Shown in pieces: positions 24,733 to 33,187 of a stretch of DNA of 64,000 nucleotides (the stretch's first letter is position 1; every line of letters starts with the position of its first letter). Source of the DNA: Mesorhizobium sp. (GTDB lineage: Bacteria > Pseudomonadota > Alphaproteobacteria > Rhizobiales > Rhizobiaceae); NCBI RefSeq assembly GCF_023954305.1, contig NZ_JAMLIG010000001.1, positions 2,108,001 to 2,172,000 of the forward strand, in the 5' to 3' direction. The translations under genes were made by a program, and so were the position numbers. The notes under the pieces are model-generated. The model ran no database searches and had not been told where the DNA came from. It saw nothing but the letters and a program-made list of their open reading frames with translations.

Positions 24733-25572
24733 ATGCGCTTTGAAGGAACGGCGGCCTATGTCGCGGACAAGGATCTGATGGTCGCGGTCAACGCCGCGAT
24801 CGCGCTCGAGCGGCCGCTGCTGGTGAAGGGCGAACCGGGCACCGGCAAGACCGAGCTCGCCCGCCAGGTGGCGGCCGCGCTGGGGCTCGATCTCATCGAA
24901 TGGCACGTCAAGTCGACGACCAAGGCGCAGCAGGGCCTCTACGAGTACGACGCCGTGTCGCGCCTGCGCGACAGCCAGCTCGGCGACGAGCGCTTCAACG
25001 ACATTCGCAACTACATCAAGCAGGGCAAGCTGTGGGAAGCCTTCGCGGCCGGCCGAAAGGTCGTGCTCTTGATCGACGAGATCGACAAGGCCGATATCGA
25101 GTTTCCGAACGACCTTCTGCAAGAGCTCGATCGCATGGAGTTCTTCGTCTACGAGACGGGCGAGACGATCCGCGCTGCGAACAGACCGATCGTCATCATC
25201 ACGTCGAACAACGAGAAGGAGCTGCCCGACGCTTTCCTGCGCCGCTGCTTCTTCCACTACATCCGCTTCCCCGACGTCGAGACGCTGCAGAAGATCGTCG
25301 ACGTGCACTATCCGGGCATCAAGCAGACCCTCGTGCGGGCCGCGTTGACCCAGTTCTACGAGGTGCGCGAAATGCCGGGGCTGAAGAAGAAGCCGTCGAC
25401 CTCGGAGGCGCTGGACTGGATCAGGCTGTTGGTGAGCGACGACGTCGAGCCGGAGGACCTGCGCGCCGATCCGAAGAACGCGCTGCCGAAACTGCACGGC
25501 GCGCTGTTGAAGAACGAACAGGACGTGCACCTTTTCGAGCGCCTGGCGTTCATGGCGCGGCGCAACGGCTGA
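24733..25572 (+). CDS. MoxR-family AAA+ ATPase
   Basis: 279-residue AAA+ chaperone-type ATPase: Walker A GEPGTGKTE (residues 33-41), Walker B VVLLIDEIDKAD (about 113-124), sensor 1 VIITSNNEKELPDAFLRR with the arginine finger, and a lid domain after 190. MoxR proteins usually work with a VWA-domain partner to insert metals or remodel complexes. The likely partner is the CoxE-type gene at 28024, now separated by four genes. The ATG at 24733 is taken as start; a TTG two codons earlier is also in frame. Confidence 0.92.
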   Translation: MRFEGTAAYVADKDLMVAVNAAIALERPLLVKGEPGTGKTELARQVAAALGLDLIEWHVKSTTKAQQGLYEYDAVSRLRDSQLGDERFNDIRNYIKQGKLWEAFAAGRKVVLLIDEIDKADIEFPNDLLQELDRMEFFVYETGETIRAANRPIVIITSNNEKELPDAFLRRCFFHYIRFPDVETLQKIVDVHYPGIKQTLVRAALTQFYEVREMPGLKKKPSTSEALDWIRLLVSDDVEPEDLRADPKNALPKLHGALLKNEQDVHLFERLAFMARRNG

Positions 25573-25591
25573 GCATTAGCGGTCCGGCCGC

Positions 25592-26665
25592 TCAACCGGT
25601 CGCCACCGCCCGCATCATCGGCGCGGCCGGGTCGCGCCAGACCAGTTCGCCGCGGCCCAGCATGTAGTTCACATGCGCATGCACTTCCGAGAAGGCGAAG
25701 GACATCTGATGCGGGTCGAGCGGGCGGTGGAAGATCACCGGTACCAGCTCGGCTACGGATTTCGGTCCCTCGCGGCAGGCCACCGCGATCAGTGCGCAAC
25801 GCTCCTCGTGATGCAGGGCAAGCTCGCGGCAGCGCTGGTGCAGGCCGTAGAACGGCAATTGGTGACCGGGCAATACCAGCGCGTCGGCGGGAATGCGCTC
25901 CGCGATCGCCCGCAGCGAGCGCAGATAGAGGCCGAGCGGGTCGCCTTCCGGGTCAACCGCCCAGACGCTGACGTTGGGCGTGATCCTTGCCAGCACCTGG
26001 TCGGCGGCGAGGAATACCTTCTCCTCGGGCAGATAGAACATCAGCTGCTCGGCCGCGTGCCCGTCGCCCGACATGACCTCGAAGCGCCGGCCGCCGATCA
26101 GAATTTCGTCGCCGGCAACGAGGCGGCGGAAGGTCGGCGGCAGCGGTGTCACCATGTGCAGGTAGCCGTGTCCGTGGGTCGAGACCAGCGTCGCCGTTTC
26201 GGCGCTCATGCCATGGCGCAGATAGAAGTCGCGATAGTGCTGGGCCTCCATCGCGCCCGGGCTCAGCGAGATGTTGAGACAGCCGAGATAGCAGGTCTCG
26301 CTGGTCAGCAGCGGCAGCGAAAAGCGCTCGCACAGCCAGCCGGCAAGGCCGATATGATCAGGGTGGAAATGCGTCACAAACAGCTGTGTCAGCCGACGTC
26401 CGGCGAGCGGTCCCGCTACGAGAGCATCCCAGACCTCGCGCGTCGCCCGGTTCGAGATACCCGTGTCGAGCACCGCCCATCCATCGCCATCCTCGATGAG
26501 ATAGATGTTGACGTGGTCGAGGCGGAACGGCAGCGGGATGCGGGTCCAGAGGATGCCAGGGGCGATTTCGACCAGGTCCCCCGTGGCAGGCGCTTCCGTG
26601 AAGGGAAAGTGCAAGGCGCCTTCGCCGCCGGCCGTCGGGACCGATCTTCCGATATCGTTGGCCAT
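25592..26665 (-). CDS. MBL-fold metallo-hydrolase
   Basis: 357 residues. The metallo-beta-lactamase zinc motif THFHPDHIGLAG is near residue 110, with further ligands in SGDGHAAEQLMF and LPGHQLPFYG. The C-terminal extension (about 280-350, AFSEVHAHVNYMLGRGELVW) resembles the winged-helix BLACT domain of LACTB2/glyoxalase-type hydrolases. The substrate is not deducible. It is convergent with the MoxR gene (19 bp apart) and divergent from the GNAT gene. Confidence 0.88.
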   Translation of the reverse strand: MANDIGRSVPTAGGEGALHFPFTEAPATGDLVEIAPGILWTRIPLPFRLDHVNIYLIEDGDGWAVLDTGISNRATREVWDALVAGPLAGRRLTQLFVTHFHPDHIGLAGWLCERFSLPLLTSETCYLGCLNISLSPGAMEAQHYRDFYLRHGMSAETATLVSTHGHGYLHMVTPLPPTFRRLVAGDEILIGGRRFEVMSGDGHAAEQLMFYLPEEKVFLAADQVLARITPNVSVWAVDPEGDPLGLYLRSLRAIAERIPADALVLPGHQLPFYGLHQRCRELALHHEERCALIAVACREGPKSVAELVPVIFHRPLDPHQMSFAFSEVHAHVNYMLGRGELVWRDPAAPMMRAVATG

Positions 26666-26823
26666 CCGCTCGTCTCCGTCTGGCCCGCCTTAGACCTCGG
26701 CGGAGCGAGAGGCAAGGATGTTCTCTTTTGAACAATCGGCGGACTAACGCTGCATGGCGGCCTGGACCATTGTTGCGGCGAAAACGGCTCGCGAGGATGA
26801 TCCCGCACCGAAGGAGAATCGTC

Positions 26824-27264
26824 ATGAGAACCGAGATCCGGCCATTGGCCGAGAGCGATCACGCCGACTGGCGACGGCTGTGGACAGACTACCTGACCTT
26901 CTACAAGACCGTACTGCCCGAGGAGACCTATGTCGCGACCTGGGAGCGGCTGTTCGACCCCGGCGAATACGAGCCCAACGGTTTCATCGCGATCCAGGAC
27001 GGCCGGGCGGTCGGCCTCGTCCACTATATCCTGCACCGAACCTGCTGGTCGCAGAAGAATAATTGCTACCTGCAGGATCTTTACGCCGATCCGGACGTGC
27101 GCGGCACCGGCGTCGGGCGCAGGCTGATCGAGGCGGTCTATGCCGAGGCCGACCGGCAGGGCATCACCAACGTCTACTGGATGACCCACGAGACGAATAC
27201 GACGGCGCGGCAGCTGTATGACCGGATCGCGAGGAGGACGGGGTTTATCGAGTATGAGAGGTGA
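26824..27264 (+). CDS. GNAT family N-acetyltransferase
   Basis: 146-residue acetyltransferase with the acetyl-CoA loop DPDVRGTGVGRRLIEAVYAEA (shortened here to its core RGTGVGRRLI, about residues 98-107) and the C-terminal VYWMTHETNTTARQLYD. The ATG at 26824 has AAGGAG upstream. The substrate (a small amine or protein N-terminus) is unknown. It ends 6 bp before the convergent vapC stop. Confidence 0.88.
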   Translation: MRTEIRPLAESDHADWRRLWTDYLTFYKTVLPEETYVATWERLFDPGEYEPNGFIAIQDGRAVGLVHYILHRTCWSQKNNCYLQDLYADPDVRGTGVGRRLIEAVYAEADRQGITNVYWMTHETNTTARQLYDRIARRTGFIEYER

Positions 27265-27270
27265 CGTCGA

Positions 27271-27699
27271 TCAAAACGTCCTGAGATCGACGGCGGCCGA
27301 AGTCCATTCAGTGTGCGAGGTCATGGACAGTTTGCGCAGCATTCGCTCATCGGCTGTGACAAGAACCGTGCCCAGCTGGACGGCTGCGCAGAGGTAGAAA
27401 CAGTCATACGCGGGGTGATCGATCAGACGCGAGAGCTCAAACGCTTGCTCCGCCAATTCTTGCGAGCTTTCCAGACGGAATTCCGCATAACGCAACGCAC
27501 GCAAACCGTCCAACGCATCGGCATCGGCTATCTCGCCCCGCCGGGCCTTCTTCCAGAGGATGTTGACGATCTCAGCGTGGATCAGGTCGGGCGCAGCAAA
27601 ATCGAATCGTTCGCGTAGCGAAACCGCCCGGAGTGATTGGTCTTCCGGGACGAGCCATTTGACGACGACGCTGGCGTCGACAACGATCCTGCGCTTCAC
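27271..27699 (-). CDS. vapC: VapC-type PIN-domain toxin (module 1)
   Basis: 142-residue PIN-domain ribonuclease: VVDASVVVKWLV supplies the first Asp (residue 8), HAEIVNILWK a conserved Glu, AYDCFYLCAA and LVTADERML the remaining acidic residues. It would cleave tRNA or rRNA when free. Its ATG overlaps the antitoxin stop by 4 nt (ATGA), the usual coupling. It is convergent with the GNAT gene. Confidence 0.9.
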   Translation of the reverse strand: MKRRIVVDASVVVKWLVPEDQSLRAVSLRERFDFAAPDLIHAEIVNILWKKARRGEIADADALDGLRALRYAEFRLESSQELAEQAFELSRLIDHPAYDCFYLCAAVQLGTVLVTADERMLRKLSMTSHTEWTSAAVDLRTF

Positions 27700-27932
27700 C
27701 GCTCGTCGCGACCTTCACGCTGCAGGATCTCGGACGGAGTATGAGGACGTCCCGCCAGTCGCTCACGCAGCAGCGCGGCCATCTCGTCGAAACTCATCGC
27801 CTGCCTGCCTTTCAGAGCTTCCTGAAGAATCTCCCGATGTTCCGCCTCGGCCGACCGCCCATGGCGTGTCGCACGCTCCTTGAGGAGCGCCACAATCTCG
27901 TCGTCGACGTTTCTCACATGCAGGCTGGCCAT
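27696..27932 (-). CDS. vapB: FitA/VapB-type antitoxin (module 1)
   Basis: 78-residue antitoxin with an N-terminal ribbon-helix-helix (MASLHVRNVDDEIVALLKER, then HGRSAEAEHREIL) as in FitA. Its C-terminal half should wrap the toxin. The ATG at 27932 is preferred; a GTG directly before it is an alternative. AGAGGA lies upstream. A perfect TAGCA-TTT-TGCTA palindrome in the promoter region is the likely autorepression site. Confidence 0.87.
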   Translation of the reverse strand: MASLHVRNVDDEIVALLKERATRHGRSAEAEHREILQEALKGRQAMSFDEMAALLRERLAGRPHTPSEILQREGRDER

Positions 27933-27958
27933 CACGAAATTCCTCTTTGAAACTATGA

Positions 27959-27971
27959 TAGCATTTTGCTA
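27959..27971. promoter_or_regulatory. Probable VapBC module 1 operator
   Basis: TAGCA-TTT-TGCTA, a perfect 5-bp inverted repeat, lies 27-39 bp upstream of the antitoxin start in an AT-rich stretch. Its position fits autoregulation by the VapB-VapC complex. Confidence 0.5.
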
Positions 27972-28023
27972 GCGGTCAGTCGATTGTCTTGCATTTGCCG
28001 AGACCAGCCATCAAAGTCCGCCC

Positions 28024-29214
28024 ATGTTCATCCCCTTCTTTCTCGAGCTCAAAGCAGCGCGCGTCCCGGTGTCGCTGCGCGAATATCTGACGCTGCTGGA
28101 AGGAATGGAGGCCGGGCTCGTCACCTATGACGTCGAGGGCTTCTACTATCTGGCGCGCGCCGCCCTGGTGAAGGACGAGCGGCACATCGACCGGTTCGAC
28201 CAGGTGTTCGGGCATGTCTTCAAGGGGCTGGAAGCGCTGTCGGGCGAGGGCGGCATCGACGTCGCCAACCTGCCCGAGGAATGGCTGCGCAAGCTCGCCG
28301 AAAAGCACCTGAGCGAGGAAGAGAAGAAGCTGGTCGAGGCGCTGGGCGGCTTCGACAAGCTAATGGAGACGCTGAAAAAGCGGCTGGAGGAGCAGAAGGG
28401 CAGGCACCAGGGCGGCTCGAAATGGATCGGCACCGCCGGCACCTCGCCCTTCGGCGCCTATGGCTACAATCCGGAAGGCGTGCGCATCGGCCAGCACGAA
28501 AGCCGCAACCGCCGCGCGGTCAAGGTGTGGGACAAGCGCGAGTTCAGGAACTTCGACGACACGGTCGAACTCGGCACGCGCAACATCAAGGTGGCGCTGA
28601 AGCGGCTGCGCCGCTGGGTGCGCGAGGGCGCGGAAGAGGAACTCGACATTCCCGGCACGATCCACGCCACGGCCGAGCACGGCTATCTCGACGTACAGAC
28701 GCGGCCGGAGCGGCGCAACGCGGTGAAGCTGTTGATGTTCTTCGACGTCGGCGGCTCGATGGACGACCACATCAAGGTGGTCGAGGAGCTGTTCTCGGCG
28801 GCGCGCACCGAGTTCCGCCAACTCGAGTTCTTCTATTTCCACAATTGCCTCTACGAGGGCGTGTGGAAGGATAACAGGCGGCGGCACTCGGAGGTCACGC
28901 CGACCTTCGACGTGCTGCACAAATACGGCTCCGACTACAAGGTGATCTTCGTCGGCGACGCCTCGATGAGCCCCTACGAGATCGCTACGGCCGGCGGGTC
29001 GGTCGAGCACTGGAACCCCGAAGCGGGGATCGTCTGGCTGAACCGCGTCATTGCGCACTGGCCGAACGCCATATGGATCAATCCCATCCAGCAGAAGCAC
29101 TGGGGCTATACGCATTCGATCGGCATGATCCGCGAGATCTTTGCAGACCGTATGTATCCGCTGACGTTGCAGGGCTTGGAGAGCGCGACGAAGGAACTGT
29201 CGCGGAAGCACTGA
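28024..29214 (+). CDS. VWA-domain protein (CoxE-like), probable MoxR partner
   Basis: 396 residues. The C-terminal half is a von Willebrand A domain in which the metal-site motif reads FFDVGGSMDDH (about residue 240), so the first Ser of the usual DxSxS is Gly. The N-terminal half is helical and charged (EEEKKLVEALGGFDKLMETL). CoxE-type proteins act with MoxR ATPases in metal-cofactor insertion or complex assembly. The nearest MoxR gene is 2.4 kb upstream on the same strand. The start is at 28024; the ribosome site is weak. Confidence 0.85.
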   Translation: MFIPFFLELKAARVPVSLREYLTLLEGMEAGLVTYDVEGFYYLARAALVKDERHIDRFDQVFGHVFKGLEALSGEGGIDVANLPEEWLRKLAEKHLSEEEKKLVEALGGFDKLMETLKKRLEEQKGRHQGGSKWIGTAGTSPFGAYGYNPEGVRIGQHESRNRRAVKVWDKREFRNFDDTVELGTRNIKVALKRLRRWVREGAEEELDIPGTIHATAEHGYLDVQTRPERRNAVKLLMFFDVGGSMDDHIKVVEELFSAARTEFRQLEFFYFHNCLYEGVWKDNRRRHSEVTPTFDVLHKYGSDYKVIFVGDASMSPYEIATAGGSVEHWNPEAGIVWLNRVIAHWPNAIWINPIQQKHWGYTHSIGMIREIFADRMYPLTLQGLESATKELSRKH

Positions 29215-29270
29215 GCGTTTTCGCGGCCGTGTCGGCACCCTATATTGAGCGGATCAATCGGGAGATCTCC

Positions 29271-29672
29271 ATGGACACCCAGACCTACCCCGTCACCCGC
29301 ACCGACGCCGAGTGGAAGGCGAGACTGACGCCGGAGCAGTATTACATCATGCGCCAGCACGGCACCGAGCGGCCGGGCAGCTGCGCGCTGCTCTACGAGA
29401 AGCGGCCGGGCACGTTCAAATGCGTCGGCTGCGACAGCCCGCTGTTCGAATCGACGCTGAAGTTCGAGAGCGGCACCGGCTGGCCGAGCTTCAACGATCC
29501 GGTCCCCGGATCGGTCGAGACGACCACCGACCGCAGCCACGGCATGGTGCGCACGGAGGTTCATTGCGCGACCTGCGGCAGCCATCTCGGCCATGTCTTT
29601 CCGGACGGTCCGCCGCCGACCTACCAGCGCTACTGCATCAACGGCGTGGCGCTGGAGTTCGTGCCGGCCTGA
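29271..29672 (+). CDS. msrB: Peptide-methionine (R)-S-oxide reductase MsrB
   Basis: 133-residue enzyme that repairs methionine-R-sulfoxide in proteins. It has the zinc pairs CVGC and CATC, the motif ESGTGWPSFNDP, and the catalytic Cys122 in RYCINGVALEF. The ATG at 29271 has GGGAG upstream; an upstream in-frame ATG would overlap the VWA gene and add unrelated sequence. A strong terminator follows. Confidence 0.95.
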   Translation: MDTQTYPVTRTDAEWKARLTPEQYYIMRQHGTERPGSCALLYEKRPGTFKCVGCDSPLFESTLKFESGTGWPSFNDPVPGSVETTTDRSHGMVRTEVHCATCGSHLGHVFPDGPPPTYQRYCINGVALEFVPA

Positions 29673-29697
29673 AGTCGCCAAGAAGATGCTCGACGCG

Positions 29698-29731
29698 AAA
29701 ACGCCGCCCGGATGGTCCGGGCGGCGTTTTC
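29698..29731 (+). terminator. Terminator of msrB
   Basis: AAAACGCCGCCCGGA-N4-CCGGGCGGCGTTTT, nearly 15 bp of perfect stem ending in TTTTC. The A4/T4 symmetry lets it work also for the convergent DUF3309 gene. Confidence 0.85.
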
Positions 29732-29759
29732 ATTCTGGATCAGTTTTCTCGACGTCGGA

Positions 29760-29918
29760 TCAGATGCGTCCCATCAGGACGAGGATCAGCAGGATGACCA
29801 GGATGACACCGACGATACCTGACGGCCCGTAGCCCCAGCCGCGCGAATAAGGCCAGGCCGGGATGGCGCCCAGCAGGATCAGAACGAGGATGATGATAAG
29901 AATAATGCTGACAGTCAT
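29760..29918 (-). CDS. DUF3309 hydrophobic microprotein
   Basis: 52 residues, almost wholly hydrophobic: two membrane segments (SIILIIILVLILLGAIP and GVILVILLILVLMG) around the loop AWPYSRGWGYGPSG. This is the DUF3309 signature, common in Proteobacteria, function unknown. AAGGGGAAG lies 5 nt upstream of the ATG. It lies alone between msrB and an RND gene. Confidence 0.88.
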   Translation of the reverse strand: MTVSIILIIILVLILLGAIPAWPYSRGWGYGPSGIVGVILVILLILVLMGRI

Positions 29919-30012
29919 GTCACTTCCCCTTCAAGAACAAGCTTGCAATGGGGACACAATGCCTGGGCGCCGAAATTGGTTCCGGCGCCCGAATCTTCAA
30001 CCTTCCTGACGC

Positions 30013-33000
30013 CTACTCGGCCGCCTTCGGATAGGGGATCGCCGGCACGTCCGCAGCTTCGGCCGAGGGTTCCTTCGCCTGCTTCGGCTTCATGCGGAAC
30101 AGACGGCGGAAGAAGGCGTAGACCTTGCTGTCGTTCGATCGCGTGAACACCATCAGCATGGCGGGCGTCACCACCAACGTCAGCACCGTCGCGAAGGCCA
30201 GGCCGAAGACGATCGCCGAGGACAGCGCGATCCACCATTGCGTCGACGGCGCATTGATCGTCGTCTCATGGTGGAAGATCTCCAGTCCGAGGCCGAAGGC
30301 GATCGGCAGGACGCCCAGGATGGCCGAAAGGGCGGTCAGCACAACCGGGCGCGCGCGCTCGCGGCAGGTCTGAAGCACGGCTTCCATCTTGTTCCAGCCC
30401 TCATGGCGCAGGCGGTCGTACGTGTCGATCAGAACGATGTTGTTGTTCACGACCACGCCCGCCAGCGCGATCATCCCGATGCCGGACATGACGATGACGA
30501 AGGCCTGGCCGGTCAACAGCATGCCGAGCAGCGCGCCGATGACCGCCATGATGACGGTGACCAGCACGAGCATCACGCTGGTGAACTTGTTGAACTGGGC
30601 GAGCAGCACGATGAAGATGAGGAACATGGCCGCGCCGAAGGCATTGCCGAGGAAAGCCTGGGCTTCCGCGCTGTCCTCGTTCGAGCCGGCGAGTTTCCAC
30701 TCGATGCCGGGCACTGCCATTTCGCCCACGACCTTTGCGACCTCGGCCTGCACCGCGGCCACCTGGAATCCCGAGGCGACGTTGCCCTGGACGGTGATGG
30801 TGCGCTTGGCGTCGATGCGGTTGAGGATGCCGACAGTCCGCTCCGGCTTGCGGGAAACGAAGTTGGAGATCGGCACGGAGCCTTGCGCCGTCTCGATCCG
30901 CAGCTGGTCGAGCGAGGCAAGCGTCCTCCGGTCCTCCGGCAGGCGCAGCCGGATGTCGACCGCGTCGTCGGCGCCGGCGGGGCGGTAGTCGGTGAGCTTG
31001 AGGCCGGTGGTGACGAGCTGCACGACAGTGCCGACCGCCATCGGGCTGATGCCGTACTGCGCCGCCTTGGAGCGGTCGACCTCGAGCGCCCAGTCGATAC
31101 CGGGCGGCGGTAGACCGTCCGATATGTCGATCACCCCGGGAACCTTGGCGACGGCGGCGGCGACCTTGCGCGCGTAGTCGTTGAGACCCGTGGGATCGAC
31201 GGCCGCGAGGCGAACCTGGACCGGCTTGCCGGTCGGCGGACCCGCGTCGGGCACGCGCACCTCGACGTCGACGCCGGGAATGCCGGCCATCACGACACGC
31301 AGATCATCGAGGATCTGGTGCGCAGACTTGCGCTCGCGCCAGTCGACGAATTCGTACTGAATGACACCGACGACGTCCTCGGGAATGTCCTGACCGCCGC
31401 CGCGCGACTTGCCGGAGCGGGTATAGACCGATTTCACGCCCGGCCAGCCGAGCAGGCGATTCTCGGCTTCGCGCGTCGCCGCGTCCATTTCCGCGAGCGA
31501 CAGGTTGCCGCGCGCATGAACGTAGAGCAGGCCGTAGTCCGGCTCGACCGACGGGAAGAACTCGACGCCGTTGCCGTAGTTGACATAGGCCCAGAAGCCG
31601 CCGCCAAGCAGGGCGAGCGTCAACATCAGCGCTGTGATGGGCCATTGCACGGCTTTCTTGACCACCGCCATGTAGATGCCGTCGCGGCGGTCCTCCTCGT
31701 CATGCAGCGGCGCCTTGGCGACCAGCGAACCGAGCGCCGGCGCGAAGATCAGCGCGTAGGCCATCGACGCGGCGAGGGTCACGATCAGCGTGATCGGCAG
31801 ATATTTCATGAAATCGCCGATGATGCCCGGCCAGAACAGCAGCGGCGAGAATGCGGCGATGCGCGTCATCGTGGCGGCGATGACAGGGCCTGCCATGCGC
31901 TTGGCCGCTTCCTCGAACGCGAGCGCCTTGTGGGCGCCTTCAGACATCCGCCGCTCGGCATATTCGGTGACGATGATCGCATCGTCGACCAGCATGCCGA
32001 CGGCCAGGATCAGCGAAAACAGCACGATCATGTTGATCGTGTAGCCCATCAGCGCGAGCAGCAGGATGCCCATCAGGAAGGACGATGGAATGGCCAGCCC
32101 GATCAGCAGGGAAGCGCGACCCGAGAGGGCGTAGAGAACGACGATGAACACCAGGATGACAGCGATCAGGACGTGGTTCTGCAGGTCGTTGAGCAGCTGG
32201 TTGACGAAGACCGACTTGTCCTGCGTGTAGGTGACCTCCATGCCCGGAGGCGCCGCCTTGACGAACTCGTCGGCGACTTTCTTCGCGCCTTCGATCGTCT
32301 CGACGATGTTGGCGCCGGTGCGCTTCTTGACTTCGATGGCGATCGCCGGCTTGCCGTCGAGGCGGGTGATGGTTTCGGCGTCCTTGAAGGTCGACCGGAC
32401 GGTGGCAAGGTCCTGGACGCGCACCACGGCGTTGTTGTTGGCGACGACGGGCAGGTTGGCGACGTCCTCGGGCGTCTCGATCAGCGCCGGAACCTTGATC
32501 GCGTATTTGCCCTCGCTGCCTTCGAGCGCGCCGGCGGCGACGAGGCTGTTCGACGCGCCAACGCCCTGAATGAGTTGGTCAAGCCGCAGCCCGTAGGACG
32601 ACAGCTTGACCGGATCGATGATCGCCTCGACGAGTTCGTCGCGCGAGCCCTGGATCGTGCCTTCGAGCACGCCGGGCACTTCCTCGATCTTATCGCGCAA
32701 CACTTTCGCCGCGGCCGTCAGCGCGCGCTCCGGCACGTCGCCGGAAAGCGTCACGACGAGAACCGGAAACTCAGAGACGTTGACCTCGTTGACCGTCGGC
32801 TCCTCGGTGCCCGCCGGCAGATCGCGCTTGGCGTCCTGCACCTTGTTGCGGGTGTCGATCAGCGCATCGGACAGGTCCGTCGACGGATCGAACTCGACCA
32901 GCACGTATCCGCCGCCCTGGTAGGCGGCGGAGCGCATCTCCTTCAGACCCTTCAGGCTCTTCAGCTGCGTCTCGACCGGACGCAGGAGAAGGCGCTCGGA

Positions 33001-33174
33001 ATCCTCCGGCGAGATGCCCTGATAGGCGAGACTGACATAGATGACCGGGAAAGCGACGTCCGGTTCGGCTTCCTTCGGCACCGACATATAGGCGACGGTG
33101 CCGGCCAGGATGAGGAACACCAGGACGGAAAGTGTCAGCCGCGCATTGCGGATGGCAATCTTGACGATATCCAT
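30013..33174 (-). CDS. RND efflux transporter, inner-membrane pump (system 1)
   Basis: 1053-residue AcrB-superfamily proton/substrate antiporter. It has twelve membrane segments with two large periplasmic domains, the TM4 proton-relay pair in GMLVDDAIIVTEYAERR (about residue 400), and the second repeat ending VVNNNIVLIDTYDRLR near 930. It is preceded by its membrane-fusion gene (13-bp gap). No outer-membrane TolC-type gene is nearby. The substrates cannot be told from sequence; similarity is closest to multidrug rather than metal pumps. Confidence 0.92.
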   Translation of the reverse strand: MDIVKIAIRNARLTLSVLVFLILAGTVAYMSVPKEAEPDVAFPVIYVSLAYQGISPEDSERLLLRPVETQLKSLKGLKEMRSAAYQGGGYVLVEFDPSTDLSDALIDTRNKVQDAKRDLPAGTEEPTVNEVNVSEFPVLVVTLSGDVPERALTAAAKVLRDKIEEVPGVLEGTIQGSRDELVEAIIDPVKLSSYGLRLDQLIQGVGASNSLVAAGALEGSEGKYAIKVPALIETPEDVANLPVVANNNAVVRVQDLATVRSTFKDAETITRLDGKPAIAIEVKKRTGANIVETIEGAKKVADEFVKAAPPGMEVTYTQDKSVFVNQLLNDLQNHVLIAVILVFIVVLYALSGRASLLIGLAIPSSFLMGILLLALMGYTINMIVLFSLILAVGMLVDDAIIVTEYAERRMSEGAHKALAFEEAAKRMAGPVIAATMTRIAAFSPLLFWPGIIGDFMKYLPITLIVTLAASMAYALIFAPALGSLVAKAPLHDEEDRRDGIYMAVVKKAVQWPITALMLTLALLGGGFWAYVNYGNGVEFFPSVEPDYGLLYVHARGNLSLAEMDAATREAENRLLGWPGVKSVYTRSGKSRGGGQDIPEDVVGVIQYEFVDWRERKSAHQILDDLRVVMAGIPGVDVEVRVPDAGPPTGKPVQVRLAAVDPTGLNDYARKVAAAVAKVPGVIDISDGLPPPGIDWALEVDRSKAAQYGISPMAVGTVVQLVTTGLKLTDYRPAGADDAVDIRLRLPEDRRTLASLDQLRIETAQGSVPISNFVSRKPERTVGILNRIDAKRTITVQGNVASGFQVAAVQAEVAKVVGEMAVPGIEWKLAGSNEDSAEAQAFLGNAFGAAMFLIFIVLLAQFNKFTSVMLVLVTVIMAVIGALLGMLLTGQAFVIVMSGIGMIALAGVVVNNNIVLIDTYDRLRHEGWNKMEAVLQTCRERARPVVLTALSAILGVLPIAFGLGLEIFHHETTINAPSTQWWIALSSAIVFGLAFATVLTLVVTPAMLMVFTRSNDSKVYAFFRRLFRMKPKQAKEPSAEAADVPAIPYPKAAE

Positions 33175-33187
33175 CGGGTGGGCTCGT

